DNA from: Heliocidaris erythrogramma
Taxonomy: Eukaryota; Echinodermata; Echinoidea; Camarodonta; Echinometridae
DNA: 64,000 nucleotides
NCBI GenBank assembly: GCA_025617745.1
Contig: CM046855.1
Span: forward strand, 46,541,813 to 46,605,812
Direction: 5' to 3'
The position numbers were made by a program, and so were the translations under genes. Within the stretch, counting starts at the first letter, position 1. Every line of letters begins with the position of its first letter. Below, one piece after another: positions 1 to 11,813 of the stretch. A model generated the notes under the pieces. The model searched no databases. It was not told where the DNA came from and was given only the letters and a program-made list of their open reading frames with translations.

Positions 1-750
1 ATACCCAATCTTTAAAAAAATCTTGATTAATATGGACCGATAACTCCTCCGCGGAGACGATGGAGTGTAGTTTCTTGTAAACTTGTAATGTTAGTTGCTT
101 AATTTTTGATAATGTTAATTTATTATTTATTTCTATTTTATTTGATAAAGCCGCTTTTGCACAGGTGTCTAATATTTCATTTTCACTAATATTCCACAGT
201 GTCCTGGGATCCATTCAAAATATATGCCAATTCATTATTTTGAGCTTAGTATAGAAAAGTTAGAATTTCTGTATTTATGGGTTCGCCATTTTGTAGTAAG
301 GATAATAATTCACTGAATATAACAACACCTGTGTATATGTTTATATCTTCTACCCATTCCAGTGCAAGAATAATCGCTGCCAATTTCGCCCTATAAGAAG
401 AGGCGAAGTTAGATAATCTTTTCCCTTGGTATATTGAGAAATAAGGTACATAGAAAGCAGCTGAACTGATTCCCTTTTTGGGTACTTTGGATCCATATGT
501 GAAGTTGGTTTAACCACTTTGTGTGTATCAATTCTAAACTATATTGTTGTAATGGAATTGGGTGATCTGAATTCTTTATTTGTGAGCTTAATTCGGTAGA
601 TATTATTGGTGGGCAGAATAAGCATGGGGGGAAATCTGGAGGACTTATCTTTTCCATACTTTCTTTCCCTTTCTTGCACTGGAGCCTATATACGAACGGT
701 TTACTTACATTCTTACCTTTAAGATATTCAAATTGCCAGCACGGTTTAAT
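1..750 (-). mobile_element. LINE 3' fragment (RNase H region), cut by window start
   Basis: This is the C-terminal part of a non-LTR retrotransposon ORF2 read on the minus strand. A proline-rich linker (PPDFPPCLF and following) leads to an RNase H-like stretch in another frame: YGSKVPKKGISSAAFY, then FASSYRAKLAAIILALEW. These fit the start of an RNase H fold in I/Jockey-type LINEs. The linker and RNase H lie in different frames, so the copy is decayed. It is nearly identical to 61919-62645 in the same orientation, apart from small indels (the right copy has about 16 extra bases near 62222). The inner edge abuts the inverted-repeat element at 751. Confidence 0.75.
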
Positions 751-926
751 ACTATTAATATATGGTTGGGAGTGCGTTGGTGCGATCTGGCAACACAAAG
801 TTTTTTATCGTGGTGTACTATACGCACGAGGCGCAAGCCGAGTGTGTTTGACACCACGATAAAAACCTGCGTGTTGCCAGATCGCACTAACGCACGAACT
901 CACAACCAACAACTATGTATTAATAG
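751..926. repeat. Imperfect palindrome at left end of the 751-3015 element
   Basis: Arms 751-817 and 855-926 are inverted copies: GGTTGGGAGTGCGTT pairs with a degenerate partner near 890-906, and TTTTTATCGTGGTGT pairs with ACACCACGATAAAAA. The left end of the element is thus itself a foldback. At the right end only one arm is well preserved. Confidence 0.75.
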
Positions 927-1289
927 TTTTATAAAACGGGTCGGCAATATATGATTATGAAGTGCATAAAAATGGTTACGAACCCCATATAGAAACGCCA
1001 AGAGTCGCACAGTCATGGAGGATGCCATTTGCTATCCTGGCTGGATGACATTACATAAGCGCAGCTAACAAAAGTCATGAGCGTTTCAGTGCGCGCATGT
1101 AATCCCTGCGGTAAAATAAGAATTAAACTATACGCGATTTCATTACGTTTAAGATTGCACGCACCAGAGGTACGCGTACGCGCAGCTCAGCCGTGCCTTA
1201 GTTTTAATTGTATCCCCCGGCAGTATGCCGGAGGATACTTTGGATTCAGCAGCGTTTCGCCGCCGCCGCCGCCGCCGCCGCGTCACATT

Positions 1290-2660
1290 CTTGTGTGCGC
1301 TCTAGCGGTCACATTTCTCGACGAATTTCTTTCAGACTTCCTGTGGACGTGTATCTTGGTAAAATCTGGACCCCTATAGTTTCTGGTGATGCTGCCCCCA
1401 GTGTTCCGTCTTTTGTAGGGTAAAAGGCCATATTTTTGGGGATAGTTTGTGTGCGCTCTAGCGGTCACATTTCTCAACGGATTTTGTTCAAATTTTGTAT
1501 GAAGGTGTCTCTTGGTAAAATCTGGAACCCTATAGATTTTGGTGATGCTGCCCCCAGTGTTCCGTCTTTTATAGGGTCAAAGGTCATATTTTGATAGATG
1601 TCTTGTGTGTACTCTTGTGTGCGCTCTGGCGGTCACATTTCTCAACGAATTTCGTTCAAATTTTGCATGAAGGTGTCTCTTGGTGTAATTTAAAAACCTA
1701 TAGTGTTTGGTGATGCTGCCACCAGTGTTCCGTCTTTTATAGGGTCAAAGGTCATACTTCAGGGCATGGCGTGAGTGCACTCTGCAGGCCACATTTCTCA
1801 ACGGATTTTGTTCAAATTTTGTATGGAGATGTATCTTGGTATAATCTACACATGTTTAATTTTTGGTGATGCTGCCCTCATTGTTCCGTCCTTTATAGGG
1901 TCAAAGGTCATTTTTCCATTTCTTGCACTCTTACTTCTGCATTTCTCGACGGATTTCGTTCAAATTTTGCATGAAGGTGTCCCTTGGTGTAATCTAAAAA
2001 TCTGTACTTTTTGGTGATGCTGCCACCAGTGTCCCGTCTTTTATAGGGTCAAAGGTCATACTTCAAGGGATGGCGTGAGTTCACTCTGCAGGCCACATTT
2101 CTTGATGGATTTCTTTCAAATTTTGTATGGACATGTATCTTGGTATAATCTACACATCTTTACTGTTTGGTGATGCTGCCCTCATTGTTCCGTCCTTTAT
2201 AGGGTCAAAGCTCATTTGTCCCTTTTGTGCACTCTTACTTCTGCATTTCTTGACGGATTTCATTCAAATTTTGCATGGAGATGTATCTTGGTATAATCTA
2301 CACATATTTAATTTTTGGTGATGCTGCCCTCATTGTTCCGTCCTTTATATAGGGTCAAAGGTCATTTTTCCATTTCTTGCACTCTTACTTCTGCATTTCT
2401 TGACGGATTTCGTTCAAATTTTGGATGAAGGTGTCTCTTGGTGTAATCTAAAAACCTATAGTTTTTGGTGATGCTGCCACCAGTGTTCCGTCTTTTATAG
2501 GGTCAAAGGTCATACTTCAGGGCATGGCGTGAGTGCACTCTGCAGGCCACATTTCTTGATGGATTTCTTTCAAATTTTGTATGGAGATGTATCTTGGTAT
2601 ATCTCTCAACACATTTCTTTCAAATTTTATATGAAGATGTGTCTTAGTGAAACCTACACA
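1290..2660 (+). repeat. Tandem array of about 8 units, ~155 bp each
   Basis: The phrase GGTGATGCTGCC recurs about every 150-165 bp near 1385, 1543, 1710, 1867, 2017, 2171, 2319 and 2470. Each time it is followed by GTTCCGTC and TATAGGGTCAAAGGTCAT. GGGTCAAAGGTCA occurs exactly at 1574, 1742, 1898, 2046, 2352 and 2500, with degenerate versions near 1420 and at 2202. Small open frames here only reflect the repeat. The array decays into partial units after 2520. Confidence 0.85.
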
Positions 2661-3015
2661 TCTAATTTCTACACCATCCTTTTGTTTGAGGGAGGGGATG
2701 GGGGAGGGTCTTTGTCCCTCCTTCAAATTGCTGCCAGTGCCGGGGGATACATTTAGCATTGCGCGGCCCCAGCAATGCACATTTCTAGTTTGTCTAGCCT
2801 ATGTTTAGTACCCTTTTGCCGTGCGTTAGTGGGGTTTTTTTTGCACGGTCACGTGCTGTTATTTGACTGACCAATCAGGTTTTTATCGTGGTGTCCAACA
2901 CACTCGGCTTGCGCCTCGTACCGTGCGTATAGTACACCACGATAAAAACCTTTGTGTTACCAGATCGCACCAACGCATGCACTCCCAACCATATGTATTA
3001 ATCATTGTTAATAGT

Positions 3016-4356
3016 ATATTATCAATGGATGATTGATGTTTCTTTCAATTTTTTTTTCTATACTTGCTTGATGATATCCGTCTTCTGACATGTCTTAATT
3101 CCAGTGGGAGTTCTCCCATTTCCACCTGTAGTGAAGCTAGTGATGTTAAAGGGAGCGACGAGTCGCAATCTATGGGCGCTTTTACAGTTGGCTGCTCCTT
3201 TCTCTGGATCAAAGTTCAAAGCGACTTCAATTTATCGTGCGCAGCTAATAAAAGTTCGCACATTGACCCAAATTTAGCCACATAAATGTTCACTTGTTGT
3301 AATTCTAAGTTTTAAATCGTTAATTGGATCTTCGTAATTAATATCGTGCACATATGGCCTAACCATCTCTACGTTGACCTTCTCTAATTCTTGAAAGGCA
3401 TGTATAATCAGCAATACATAGAGTACTTTATTTGGAAAACCATGCTTGCTGAACACATAACATATCATATTCTTTATATTACATTCAAATGATTGAGGAT
3501 TCATTGCCGTGTCCTAGTATAAACCCTGGGAATTCCATTGAGGAATGGAAAGTAGGGGCCATAATGAATTTAATCCCTGCCATGTTGTACTAAGTATTTT
3601 ATTTTTTTTCTGTTGCAGCAATCTTTTTGCTGCTGCCTAAATCAAGGCATTAATATCTTCCTCTGTTTTCCCCTCTGTAAAAGAAAGGATTAGGTTACAT
3701 ATTATGAAATCAATAATTTTTCGTCGTTTGCTGTAGCTATATAACGTTTGTGCTTGGTAGGGGTTTTGGGGTTGTTTCTGTTTTACTTCTGATTGAACTG
3801 TTAGCCTGGCTAGATAAATTCAGACAGTGGTTGTGCAATATGGTTTGGGCATTCGGCGGTTAAGATGGTAGGTGCCACATTTAGAAAGTGTTGCTACATC
3901 AGTGTACTTGAGGCCAAACAGTTTGGCTTTGTTCTGATCATCAGGCTTTAGGCCATCTTGTACTTTTAAATGTGGTTTATGTTGGGAAATCTCCATGGTA
4001 TCTTCAGTCAACGTGAGTTTGTTGTGTTTTCCAGATGTGAGAAGCTTCTGCATATGTTAGCTTTTTAGTTGATCCATGATGGTTTATGTTTTCTACTCTA
4101 AATTCATCACTTATTTCTCTCTTTTCTCTGGTTGATGAAAATTGCTGTGGTATCTTTAGAATGAAAATAAAACCATAATATCAACATTCTAACCCTCAAA
4201 CAATCGAGCTTTCAAAAGTAACAAGTAAAATGCTCTCTAAATTAATGTACATACCCTTTTCATTGATTAAATGTCCTTAATATGAAAAAAATAATTTGTT
4301 ACCAATGATAAATGATATTATTATTACTATATTATTAATATTATTATGCCCAGCAG
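3016..4356. other. Sequence upstream of the FReD gene, no assigned gene
   Basis: No exon is supported here. A 77-codon open frame on the minus strand (3820-4053) has no family resemblance I recognise. Upstream exons of the FReD gene could lie here, but I could not pick one. Confidence 0.4.
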
Positions 4357-6075
4357 ACATGAAAAGATCCCATTCGATGTTTCCTGGCCAACCACTCGAC
4401 TGCGCTGACATTAAGGCCCATGGAGCGAACACCAGCGGTGTTTATAGCATTTACTCCGGTAGGCCTCTCAATGTCTACTGCGACATGGAGACCGACGGTG
4501 GTGGGTGGACGGTGAGTACGAGCACGATAGCCGGGGCCCCGTAACACAAAGGTTTTGCAATCTGTAAATGTGGTCGCAACGGAATCCATTTCGTATGAAA
4601 TGAAAGTGTGTTTCGTCACTACGAAATCCATTTCGTTTAGATCGAAACAAATTTCGTGAATGGAATTGCATTTTGAACAAAACAAATTGGATTTCGTACG
4701 AAAATGGTGTAAACATGGACGGACTTTACAAACACTCAGCGCCCCATACTTTTGGACCAGTCTGACGGTCACTACGATTTTTCAGGCGATCGGGCTTTTT
4801 ATCCGAACGGAAAGCCCCAAATCATCCTATTTCCACTTCATTATATATAATTATTATGATTAGGAAATGAATAAGGAAGATTTTATTACTACGATTTGAT
4901 GATTACTTGCATATAATTTAGCAAATTCTTCAAAAATCGTAACTACGCAGTTATTTACTACCATGCGCGGCCGCTTAGGCTCACGTACTAATTACATTAT
5001 GCACAAAAGAATTACGCACGCATACATACCCTGAATTTGTGGGAAAGTGATTTCCGAAGGGTGTCGAGCACACACGCCCTTTCATGACCTCCCCCCCCCC
5101 AAAAAAAACAACAACAAACAAACAAACAAACAAACAACAAAAACAAAAACAAAAACAAACAACCCCCCCCCCCCCAAAAAAAAAAAAAACAAAAACAAAA
5201 ACAAAAACAAAAACAAACAAAACAAAACAAACAAACAAACAAACAAAATCTGTCGGAATCTCGTCGGAATCTCGTCCACTAAAATAGGCTTAGACATGTA
5301 TGTGAATTAAAACAACTACATGTATTTTTACTTTACCTCATTTCCTAGGTCTTCCAACGAAGAATGGACGGTTCTGTGGACTTCGCGCGAAATTGGTTCG
5401 ACTACAGTCACGGATTTGGAAGCATCTCTTCCGAACACTGGCTAGGCAACGAGAAGATTCATCGCCTATCAACCCAGAAGTCTTACGAACTACGAGTTGA
5501 TCTCGAAAATATTTCTGGAAGAACCACCTATGCCCGTTACAGTCGTTTTAGGGTGGAAAATGAGACCGACAAGTACAAGCTAACTGTGGGTGGTTATCTT
5601 GGTATACGAGGTAAGTCGAAGTATGATAACGCCTCGTGAAATACATCATTACAGTACAGAATATTAGTCCCACTAGAAACAATCATCTATAAAATGACGC
5701 CCTAATGAAGAAAACAAATATGCTACGGTGAAAAATAATTATTTACCAGATTTTACGTTTGCATCAGGAAATGGGGTTAAAAGTAACTGTTTACGAAATT
5801 CTTAACTCCCAATATTATTTTACTTTACAGGCAACAGTCTTTCATATCACAACGGGTATCCATTCAGCACTCCTGACCAAGACAATGATGGGATCTTACT
5901 TAAAAACTGCGCTAATGTATACCACTCAGGCTGGTGGTTCGATAGTTGCTTTCAGAGTAACCTCAACGGGCTCTACCATACCATGTGGTGGGATAGCTGG
6001 TCAGATCTGCGGTACTCCCCGATCACTAGGACAGAGATGAAAATTCGTCCTTTGGTCAACGACCAGGAATACTAG
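4357..6075 (+). CDS. Fibrinogen-related domain (FReD) protein, ficolin/tenascin-type lectin domain
   Basis: Three exons encode one complete fibrinogen C-terminal domain of about 215 residues, the usual size. Exon 1 (about 4357-4511) has DCADIKAHGANTSGVYSIY and YCDMETDGGGWT and ends at GTGAGT. Exon 2 (5349-5610) follows TTTCCTAG, begins VFQRRMDGSVDFARNW and ends at GTAAGT. Exon 3 (5831-6075) follows TTTACAG, carries YHNGYPFSTPDQDND and HSGWWFDSCFQSNLNG, and ends in TAG. Splice phases 0 and 1 join the frames cleanly. DQDND matches the calcium-binding loop; the paired cysteines around WWFDSC fit the family disulfide. FReD proteins are usually secreted glycan or acetyl-group binders in innate immunity or clotting-like roles. 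The start is uncertain: a true upstream leader exon may be missing, or translation may begin at an in-frame ATG at 4296, whose codons form a hydrophobic run over an ATT-rich repeat. Confidence 0.88.
5088..5250. repeat. C tracts and (CAAA)n repeat in FReD intron 1
   Basis: Two C runs are followed by A runs and CAAA/CAAAA repeats. The open frames across this stretch on both strands are products of low complexity. Confidence 0.9.
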
Positions 6076-6825
6076 TAGCTAGTTTGATCACATATACGTG
6101 ACATCGGCAGTGAAAGAGTTAAAGATGTAAAGTTGGGTAAAGGAATAATGTTTGGTATCATAAGAAATGGTAACAGCTTTTCTACAAGTTTTGTACACAA
6201 TATTTTGTAAAATGATAGATGGTTAATGAAGTGCAGACATTTGAAAAGTAAGCATTGATCGCATGTTGGTAAAATTTTGAAGAGAGTTAAACCCTTTGGC
6301 ACAGTCAGAGTTAAAGAAGAATTAAGAGGTAAATTTCGAGATCTTCTCTTTCATTTAATTCGAATATCATGTAATATTTATGTTTTTCTTGAACATGAGA
6401 GTAAACCTAAAATTTTAACTTATGTCAGTCTTGCTGAATGGAATTCTAGTTTAGGGACCGCGGAACCGGGGGGCTGGGGGCTGCGCCCCCCCCCCTTTTT
6501 CAGTAAACACGTGCAAACGTATGGCAGTGCAAAAATGTGGTTATACACGCAGCCCCCACATTAAGCCCTTCCACTTTCCAAGACGTTCCGCGTCCCCTGG
6601 AGTTGTAAGATGACACCCCGATAATTGAACATAATGTCTTATAAATCTGAGGTTTGAATTGTGTGTCATCAAAGATTACGGACATCAAATAAAATTAATA
6701 TCTGAAATAATCTTCTATTTAGAAGATTGTTTCTTGAGAATAACCTGCGAGTATTAACAAATTTGGACATTACGATCCAAAAATCTTTTGGACATTGTAT
6801 CTCATAAATATGAGATCGAACCTTT
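6076..6825. other. Downstream of FReD; C-rich interspersed repeat at 6455-6600
   Basis: The block CGCGGAACCGGGGGGCTGGG, followed by a C run and AGTAAACACGTG, is related to 32330-32510 and, inverted, to 35230-35390. It is therefore an interspersed repeat. An AATAAA-like signal lies near 6688. No other gene is seen. Confidence 0.55.
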
Positions 6826-6998
6826 TAAAAACAACCAACATTCAGGTTCAGCTCCTGAATGTCATCAGGAAGCTCGAAGACCTTAACAGCGACGGGCGTG
6901 TCGGTGACGGAATGTCGGAACAGGTGGACCGTTGCGCTCATCCCGCTGCCCATGATGACGTCGCCACCTCCTTGGTGGAAAGACTTCAAATCAGCCAT
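6826..6998 (-). pseudogene. Orphan protein-kinase N-lobe exon
   Basis: Reading minus from an ATG at 6998 gives a kinase glycine loop, GSGMSATVHLF, then the beta-3 lysine motif VAVKVFELPDD. The frame stops after about 57 codons with no clear splice donor. No hinge, catalytic loop or DFG lies downstream on this strand; the sequence runs straight to a LINE. The composition is GC-richer than its surroundings, which fits old coding sequence. It may belong to the same family as the kinase-like gene at 36887-37797, but it cannot be that gene's N-lobe exon, because it lies downstream of it on the shared strand. It is either an exon of an unseen gene or, more likely, a fragment left by duplication. 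Confidence 0.55.
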
Positions 6999-7079
6999 AC
7001 TTCAGACGCAGGAGGTGGGGACAGCTGCAATGCTCGAGTTGTTGTTGTTGTTGTAATGGTTTATTAAAAAAAACAAGAC

Positions 7080-7877
7080 TTTATTTATTTATTTATTTAT
7101 TATGGTATATGATGATTGACCAGCAGCACAGGGGCTGAAGGGGTCAATTTACAATCAGATATATTATGTGCATATATACAATAGAATCGCATCAAATATA
7201 TAAAAAGATACATAATTGGAAGCAAAACGAAAATACTAAGATTTACGCTACACAAATAATAAGATAACAAGTGTGAAATGTGAGAGAAAGAAAGAAAAAG
7301 TAAAGAATAGGAAAGAAAGGGGAAGAGAAAGAAGGAAGGAGATAGATAGAAAGGAGAAGATTTGGGAGCAATACACAAATATAACCAAGTTAGAAAGCCA
7401 TAACCATGTAAAATGAGTCATTACATCTAGGTATGGAATCTGAGAAGTGAAAATGTTTGGGATGCAAAGCGTGGGGGGGGAGTTTATTTCAAGATTCTGG
7501 CAAGGTGAGGGATGGTGGATTTCGATATCGTTCTGTATTGCATTTAATTGTAGGGAAGCCAGTCATGTTACGAAGCTGTCTTAAATTTGAATTACATCTA
7601 GGGATGGGAAGAAGGTGTTTGTGGTGATCAGAGTTTTTGATTTTTTGTCCAAAGCTTAGCAAAAGGGAATCTCTTCTATCAGATAGAGTAGTGAGTTTAG
7701 TTATGGCAAGGGCATTGGCATAAGTCACGTTATAGCCTACAATTATTTTGAGGGCCCGCTTTGAACAAATTCCAATTTATTATTCTCATTTAGGGTAATT
7801 CAGGTGTGCCAAACAGGGGAACAATATTCGAGTATGGGTCTTATGTACGTAGTGTAGACAGTTACCATATCCATGGT
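7080..7877 (-). mobile_element. LINE 3' end (CR1/L2-like), distal part of the split LINE
   Basis: Minus-strand reading gives YIRPILEYCSPVWHT, then ITKLTTLSDRRDSLLLSFG and HKHLLPIPRCNSN, the C-terminal part of a CR1/L2-type reverse transcriptase ORF. The element ends at 7080-7099 in an (AAATA)n tail on the minus strand. It continues the ORF at 8519-10024, which the plus-strand LINE at 7878-8518 separates from it. Stops and a frame change are present. Confidence 0.75.
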
Positions 7878-8518
7878 ATTATGGCGTGGCACCAGAATAC
7901 TTAAAAAAAGATTTACAACATGTCAGCTCTCTACATGATCACAGCACAAGACATGCTGTAAGAGATACATTGCGTGTACCTAAATTTAGGACGGACACAT
8001 ACAAACATAGTCCCCTAATATCTGGAATTGCAGTATGGAACCAACTTGAAACTTCTATCAAAATGTTGCCTACTTTAAACAGTTTCAAATACACTCTAAA
8101 AGCTCTGTTATCTGCAGAGGAGATGTAAGCTGTGAACTATATGGGGATATCATGCATAGCAACTTCTTCGGTATATGTGTTGTTAATTAATTATTTTCCC
8201 CTCATTTTGATGTGTGGTTATCATCCATATTTTAATTTGATTATTTCACAGTTTACAATGCTAATAATCCTTAATTTAAAATTCGATTCGAAAATTCTTG
8301 TAAATAGTCAATGAATATTACTGAATGATTACTTAACTAATGAGGATACCGATTAATGTGTATTATACGTGTTTATGCTTGTGTATTTATATATATTGAT
8401 TATTGTTGATGTTATTTGTTTTATTGTTACCAAACAGGGCCTCATGGAAGACCACCAAATTGGTGATATGAGCCACCCTGTATAAATATCAGAAATAAAT
8501 AAATAAATAAATAAATAA
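7878..8518 (+). mobile_element. LINE fragment inserted in opposite orientation
   Basis: The plus strand encodes GVAPEYLKKDLQHV, KFRTDTYKHSPLISGIAVWN and LNSFKYTLKALLSAEEM before a stop at 8126, the extreme C-terminus of a CR1/L2-like ORF2. A short 3' UTR ends in (AATA)n at 8494-8518. It is 5' truncated. Removing it restores the reading order of the minus-strand LINE around it; CATATCCA near 7867 and CATCCA near 8519 may be a decayed target-site duplication. Confidence 0.78.
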
Positions 8519-10024
8519 CATCCACCAGGCTTGCCTTAGATTTCCTAAGGATACATATAATGTGTACAATCTTCTGGATGCTTTTGACACAATATCTGGG
8601 ATATGTAAGTTCCATTTTAGATCATTCTGAATTGTGATTCCGAGTAGTTTGAGATTTTTAACGACATTGAGTTGGGTTGAGTTAAGCTGGAAGTCGGTCC
8701 TGGGGTTTAAGTTCCTTAAAAATGATATGGTCATGAGGTTACATTTGGATGGTTTGGGGAGCACGTCATTATCATTACACCATATTGAAAGACGATCTAA
8801 TACAGATTGCAATGTAGGTTCAGCATTACGCTTCACAATTTCTCCAAGTGTTAAATCATCAACGTATTTCCATCGATTCTCGCAATCATTCACAGCATCA
8901 TTAACAAGAATCAGAAACAAAACCGGACCCAACTTGGTACCCGTGGTACTCCACAGGATACCTCTAGTAGGGGAGAGTAGTAATTACAGACTTTGGTGCT
9001 CTGAGTGCGTGCAGTTAGGAAGCTGCAAATAATTGGGATGATCGATCTGCGTACACCTAACAGGATGAGTTTCTTGACTACAACTGAATGATTTACCCAT
9101 CAAACGCCTTAAAAGTAAAGTCAATGGTAGTAAGATAGGCATAATGGCCAGGTTTATCAAGGCCTTCCAACACCAACTTGAGCAAGTAGACAAGGTAGTG
9201 TGTAGTTGAACAACCCTTGACATTCCCAAACTGTTTCTTATCAACATGGTTCGATATATCCTCCACTACCCACTTTGCGATAAATGATTCAAGTACTCTC
9301 GAGAACAACGGGGTGAGAGATATAGGCCTTAGCTGGTCGAAAGAGCTTATTTCTTTGTCCTTCGGTACGGGAGTGATGGACGATGTTTTCCAGTCCTTTG
9401 GGAAAATGCCTTCCAGTAAGCATTTATTGAAAAGGTATGTCAAAGGTTCTGCGAGTTCCACAGCAAACTCTTTGACTAGGCGAGAAGGTAAGTCATTGTG
9501 ATGAATTGATTTATTGGTTTTTAGATTTCTCAGAACAGAAAAAATTTGCCCTCGATAGATGGTAGGTGGAGGGGAATTCGCAGGTAGGTATGCCGGGAGT
9601 AAGTTAAGATCTAGAGGTGGTAATTGATTGCATATTGTCGCAAAGTGGGTATTGATGGCTGATGCTGTACCAACTGGATCGTTGTCAGCACCGGGTATAG
9701 CAACTCTCTTATTACCTAGTTTACATAGTTTCTTAATGTGTTTATGCCACTTCGCTGGTTGGCAACTCTTCAAATCCTGTATAGTTTGGTTGTAATAATT
9801 AGCTTTAGCTTTACCGATTTCTGATTGTACCTGATTACGCAAAGAAGCCCATTTAGTATGGTCATTCTTTTGATGAGCCTTGTCCCTATCCTTTAAGAGC
9901 TGCTTGATTTTACACGTCATCCAAGGTTTGTCTTTATTGTTGAGCACAGACTTAGATAGGGGAAAATGCTCTATGTAAACACTATTCAGTACACTATTGA
10001 AAACACTGATAGCATCATCTTGCA
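8519..10024 (-). mobile_element. LINE ORF2 fragment with reverse transcriptase (CR1/L2-like)
   Basis: From about 10020 downward the minus strand encodes KPWMTCKIKQLLKDRDKAH, then RT blocks: FPKDWKTSSITPVPKDKE, FDQLRPISLTPLFSRVLE, a motif A region ending TIDFTFKAFDG (normally TKAFD), and after a frame change GPVLFLILVNDA and KYVDDLTLGE (YVDD, motif C). It then runs to SKASRRLYTLY, where the opposite-strand LINE interrupts it. The endonuclease is absent, so the copy is 5' truncated. Confidence 0.85.
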
Positions 10025-10475
10025 GCTAAAAAGCTGATAATGTTTGTTTTTACAAAGTTTGTACAAAATTGATCACATCATAATAATAAAAACATCAAGA
10101 AACATAAAAACAAACAAAAACATAATAAATAATATTATCATTATATGGCAAGGAAAAATAAGTAGTGGTGCTTGATGTTCAAATAGTTATTTTCTGCATA
10201 CATGTGCATTAGAATAGTAGTTCCATCTGTGATTAATGATAAACACTGTACTTTCTATTTGAATCATGGTTACCATAAATATGAGTAAGATTCTCAACAT
10301 AGCTTCTATAGTAATACTATTAAATTCGAGAGAAAGAGGAAAAACCTAGTTAAATCAACAGGAGGTTCTCGAGCTTAACGTTACTCCATAATAGGATCTG
10401 AATTAGTAAAAACTGGATCTTTGATTTATACGAATCAAGTTCTAAATTTAATGTCTTAAATTTTACTTACCACCC
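10025..10475. other. AT-rich spacer
   Basis: I see nothing beyond AT-rich unique sequence between the LINE truncation point and the element that begins at 10476. Confidence 0.5.
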
Positions 10476-11757
10476 CAGGCCCGTAGCCAGGGTTTCTAAA
10501 GGGGTGGGTCGTTTTTGGCAAAAGTGGACCTTAAAATCTAGATGCTTTCTGCTGCAATTTAAGGACACCCGAGGGGAAATTTAGGGGCTGTGAATGATGA
10601 TTTTGAACACACATTTTTGAAGTCGCAGAAACAAAATATTTATTAGATTGTGTTACATTCACTTGTAACAGCTAGACCACTAGCAGATAGACAGCGACAT
10701 CATTTTTGAGCAGCCACAATGACATACTCGTGACCCAACGGTGTCAGGAAGCCTGGACTTTTGGACGGATTACATACAACTCTAGCGTTGCCAACTCTAC
10801 GTATTTATAGGTAGAATACGTATTTTGAGGGTCAACTACGTTCTACGTACCGGTACTCATTACTCAATTATGGGTTACTTCTACGTATTTCCAAGAGGTG
10901 TTATTGTGTTGGCAATTTTTTCTTCAAAAATGGCTCTATTAAAACGCACCAAATAGCATCAAAATTTCAAAATTTTCCTGGGGGAGGACCTCCAGAACCC
11001 CGTGACGACAGGGGATCACCCCCCCCCCCCCCCCGTCTCGGCTCTCCCCGCGCTGCCGCTCCACCGCTCCGGAGCTATGGTCAGGCTCTTTTTAAACTCT
11101 AAATATTACTTTTTCCAAAATGTTGGCAACACTGCAACTCACTACACCAGCTTTGATGCTGTACAACTGACAACGCAGTGGCGTATCCAGGGGGGGGGGG
11201 CGCAACAGGCGCGCGCCCCCCCTATTGGCCGTCGTAAAAAAAAAAAAAAATAGCCAAAAAAAAAAAAATCCTCATACCAATTGAAAATATTGTTCTTTAA
11301 ATAGGCTTCAAAATTGGTCACATATATAGAACTGCCAAGTAGTACGTTTTTAACGTATTAATACTTTTTTTGGAGTAAAATACGTCCGTACGTTTTTCTG
11401 TGCGAAAATCCGTTTTTTGAAAATTCCGAGTATGGTTGTTCGAACTTACACTACGTAGATACCGTACAACTACCTTATCTTGTCTATGTGCACTGTTTGT
11501 GCTAACATGTACAGTGTATACGAAGCATGGTTGTGAGAACAAACAAAGTACATTGACAAGATAACGTACTGTGCAGTGAATCCATGTTATGCATGATGGC
11601 AGTGCACGATTGTGCTATCGCGAGATAAGGAAATCACCTAATAACCGGCATTTGTCCTCTGAGAACTGATTCTAAATTTTGCAAATGAGTCCAAATGGAA
11701 TATCATCGCTATTTTTCATGATTCAAGTGAGAGATAATGTCTAATTTGTTGAAATAT

Positions 11758-11813
11758 TCTCTTGAAAAAATCCCTGCTGGAAAGTGAATTCCAGCAGGGA
11801 TTTTTTCAAGAGA
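11758..11813. repeat. Perfect 23 bp hairpin with 10 nt loop
   Basis: TCTCTTGAAAAAATCCCTGC... (11758-11780) is exactly complementary to 11791-11813, around the loop AAAGTGAATT. Confidence 0.9.

Larger units (their letters stand above)
751..3015. mobile_element. Non-autonomous DNA element with ~125 bp terminal inverted repeats
   Basis: Bases 751-865 reappear inverted at 2879-3015 (ACTATTAA and ATGGTTGGGAGTGC near the outer edge, CACGATAAAAACC near the inner edge). Between the ends lie a hairpin at 1210-1245 and a tandem array at 1290-2660. No transposase is visible. No convincing target-site duplication was found, so the exact ends may be off by several bases. Confidence 0.75.

Noticed and set aside
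1775-2321. Series of similar small open frames in the 155 bp array
   Set aside because: They repeat with the array unit and shift frame between units; no coding constraint is visible.
3820-4053. Small gene on the minus strand upstream of the FReD gene
   Set aside because: 77 codons with no recognisable motif, splice context or regulatory signal; not enough to call.
4981-5310. Open frames over the CAAA/C tracts in FReD intron 1
   Set aside because: Pure low-complexity sequence between two well-defined exons.
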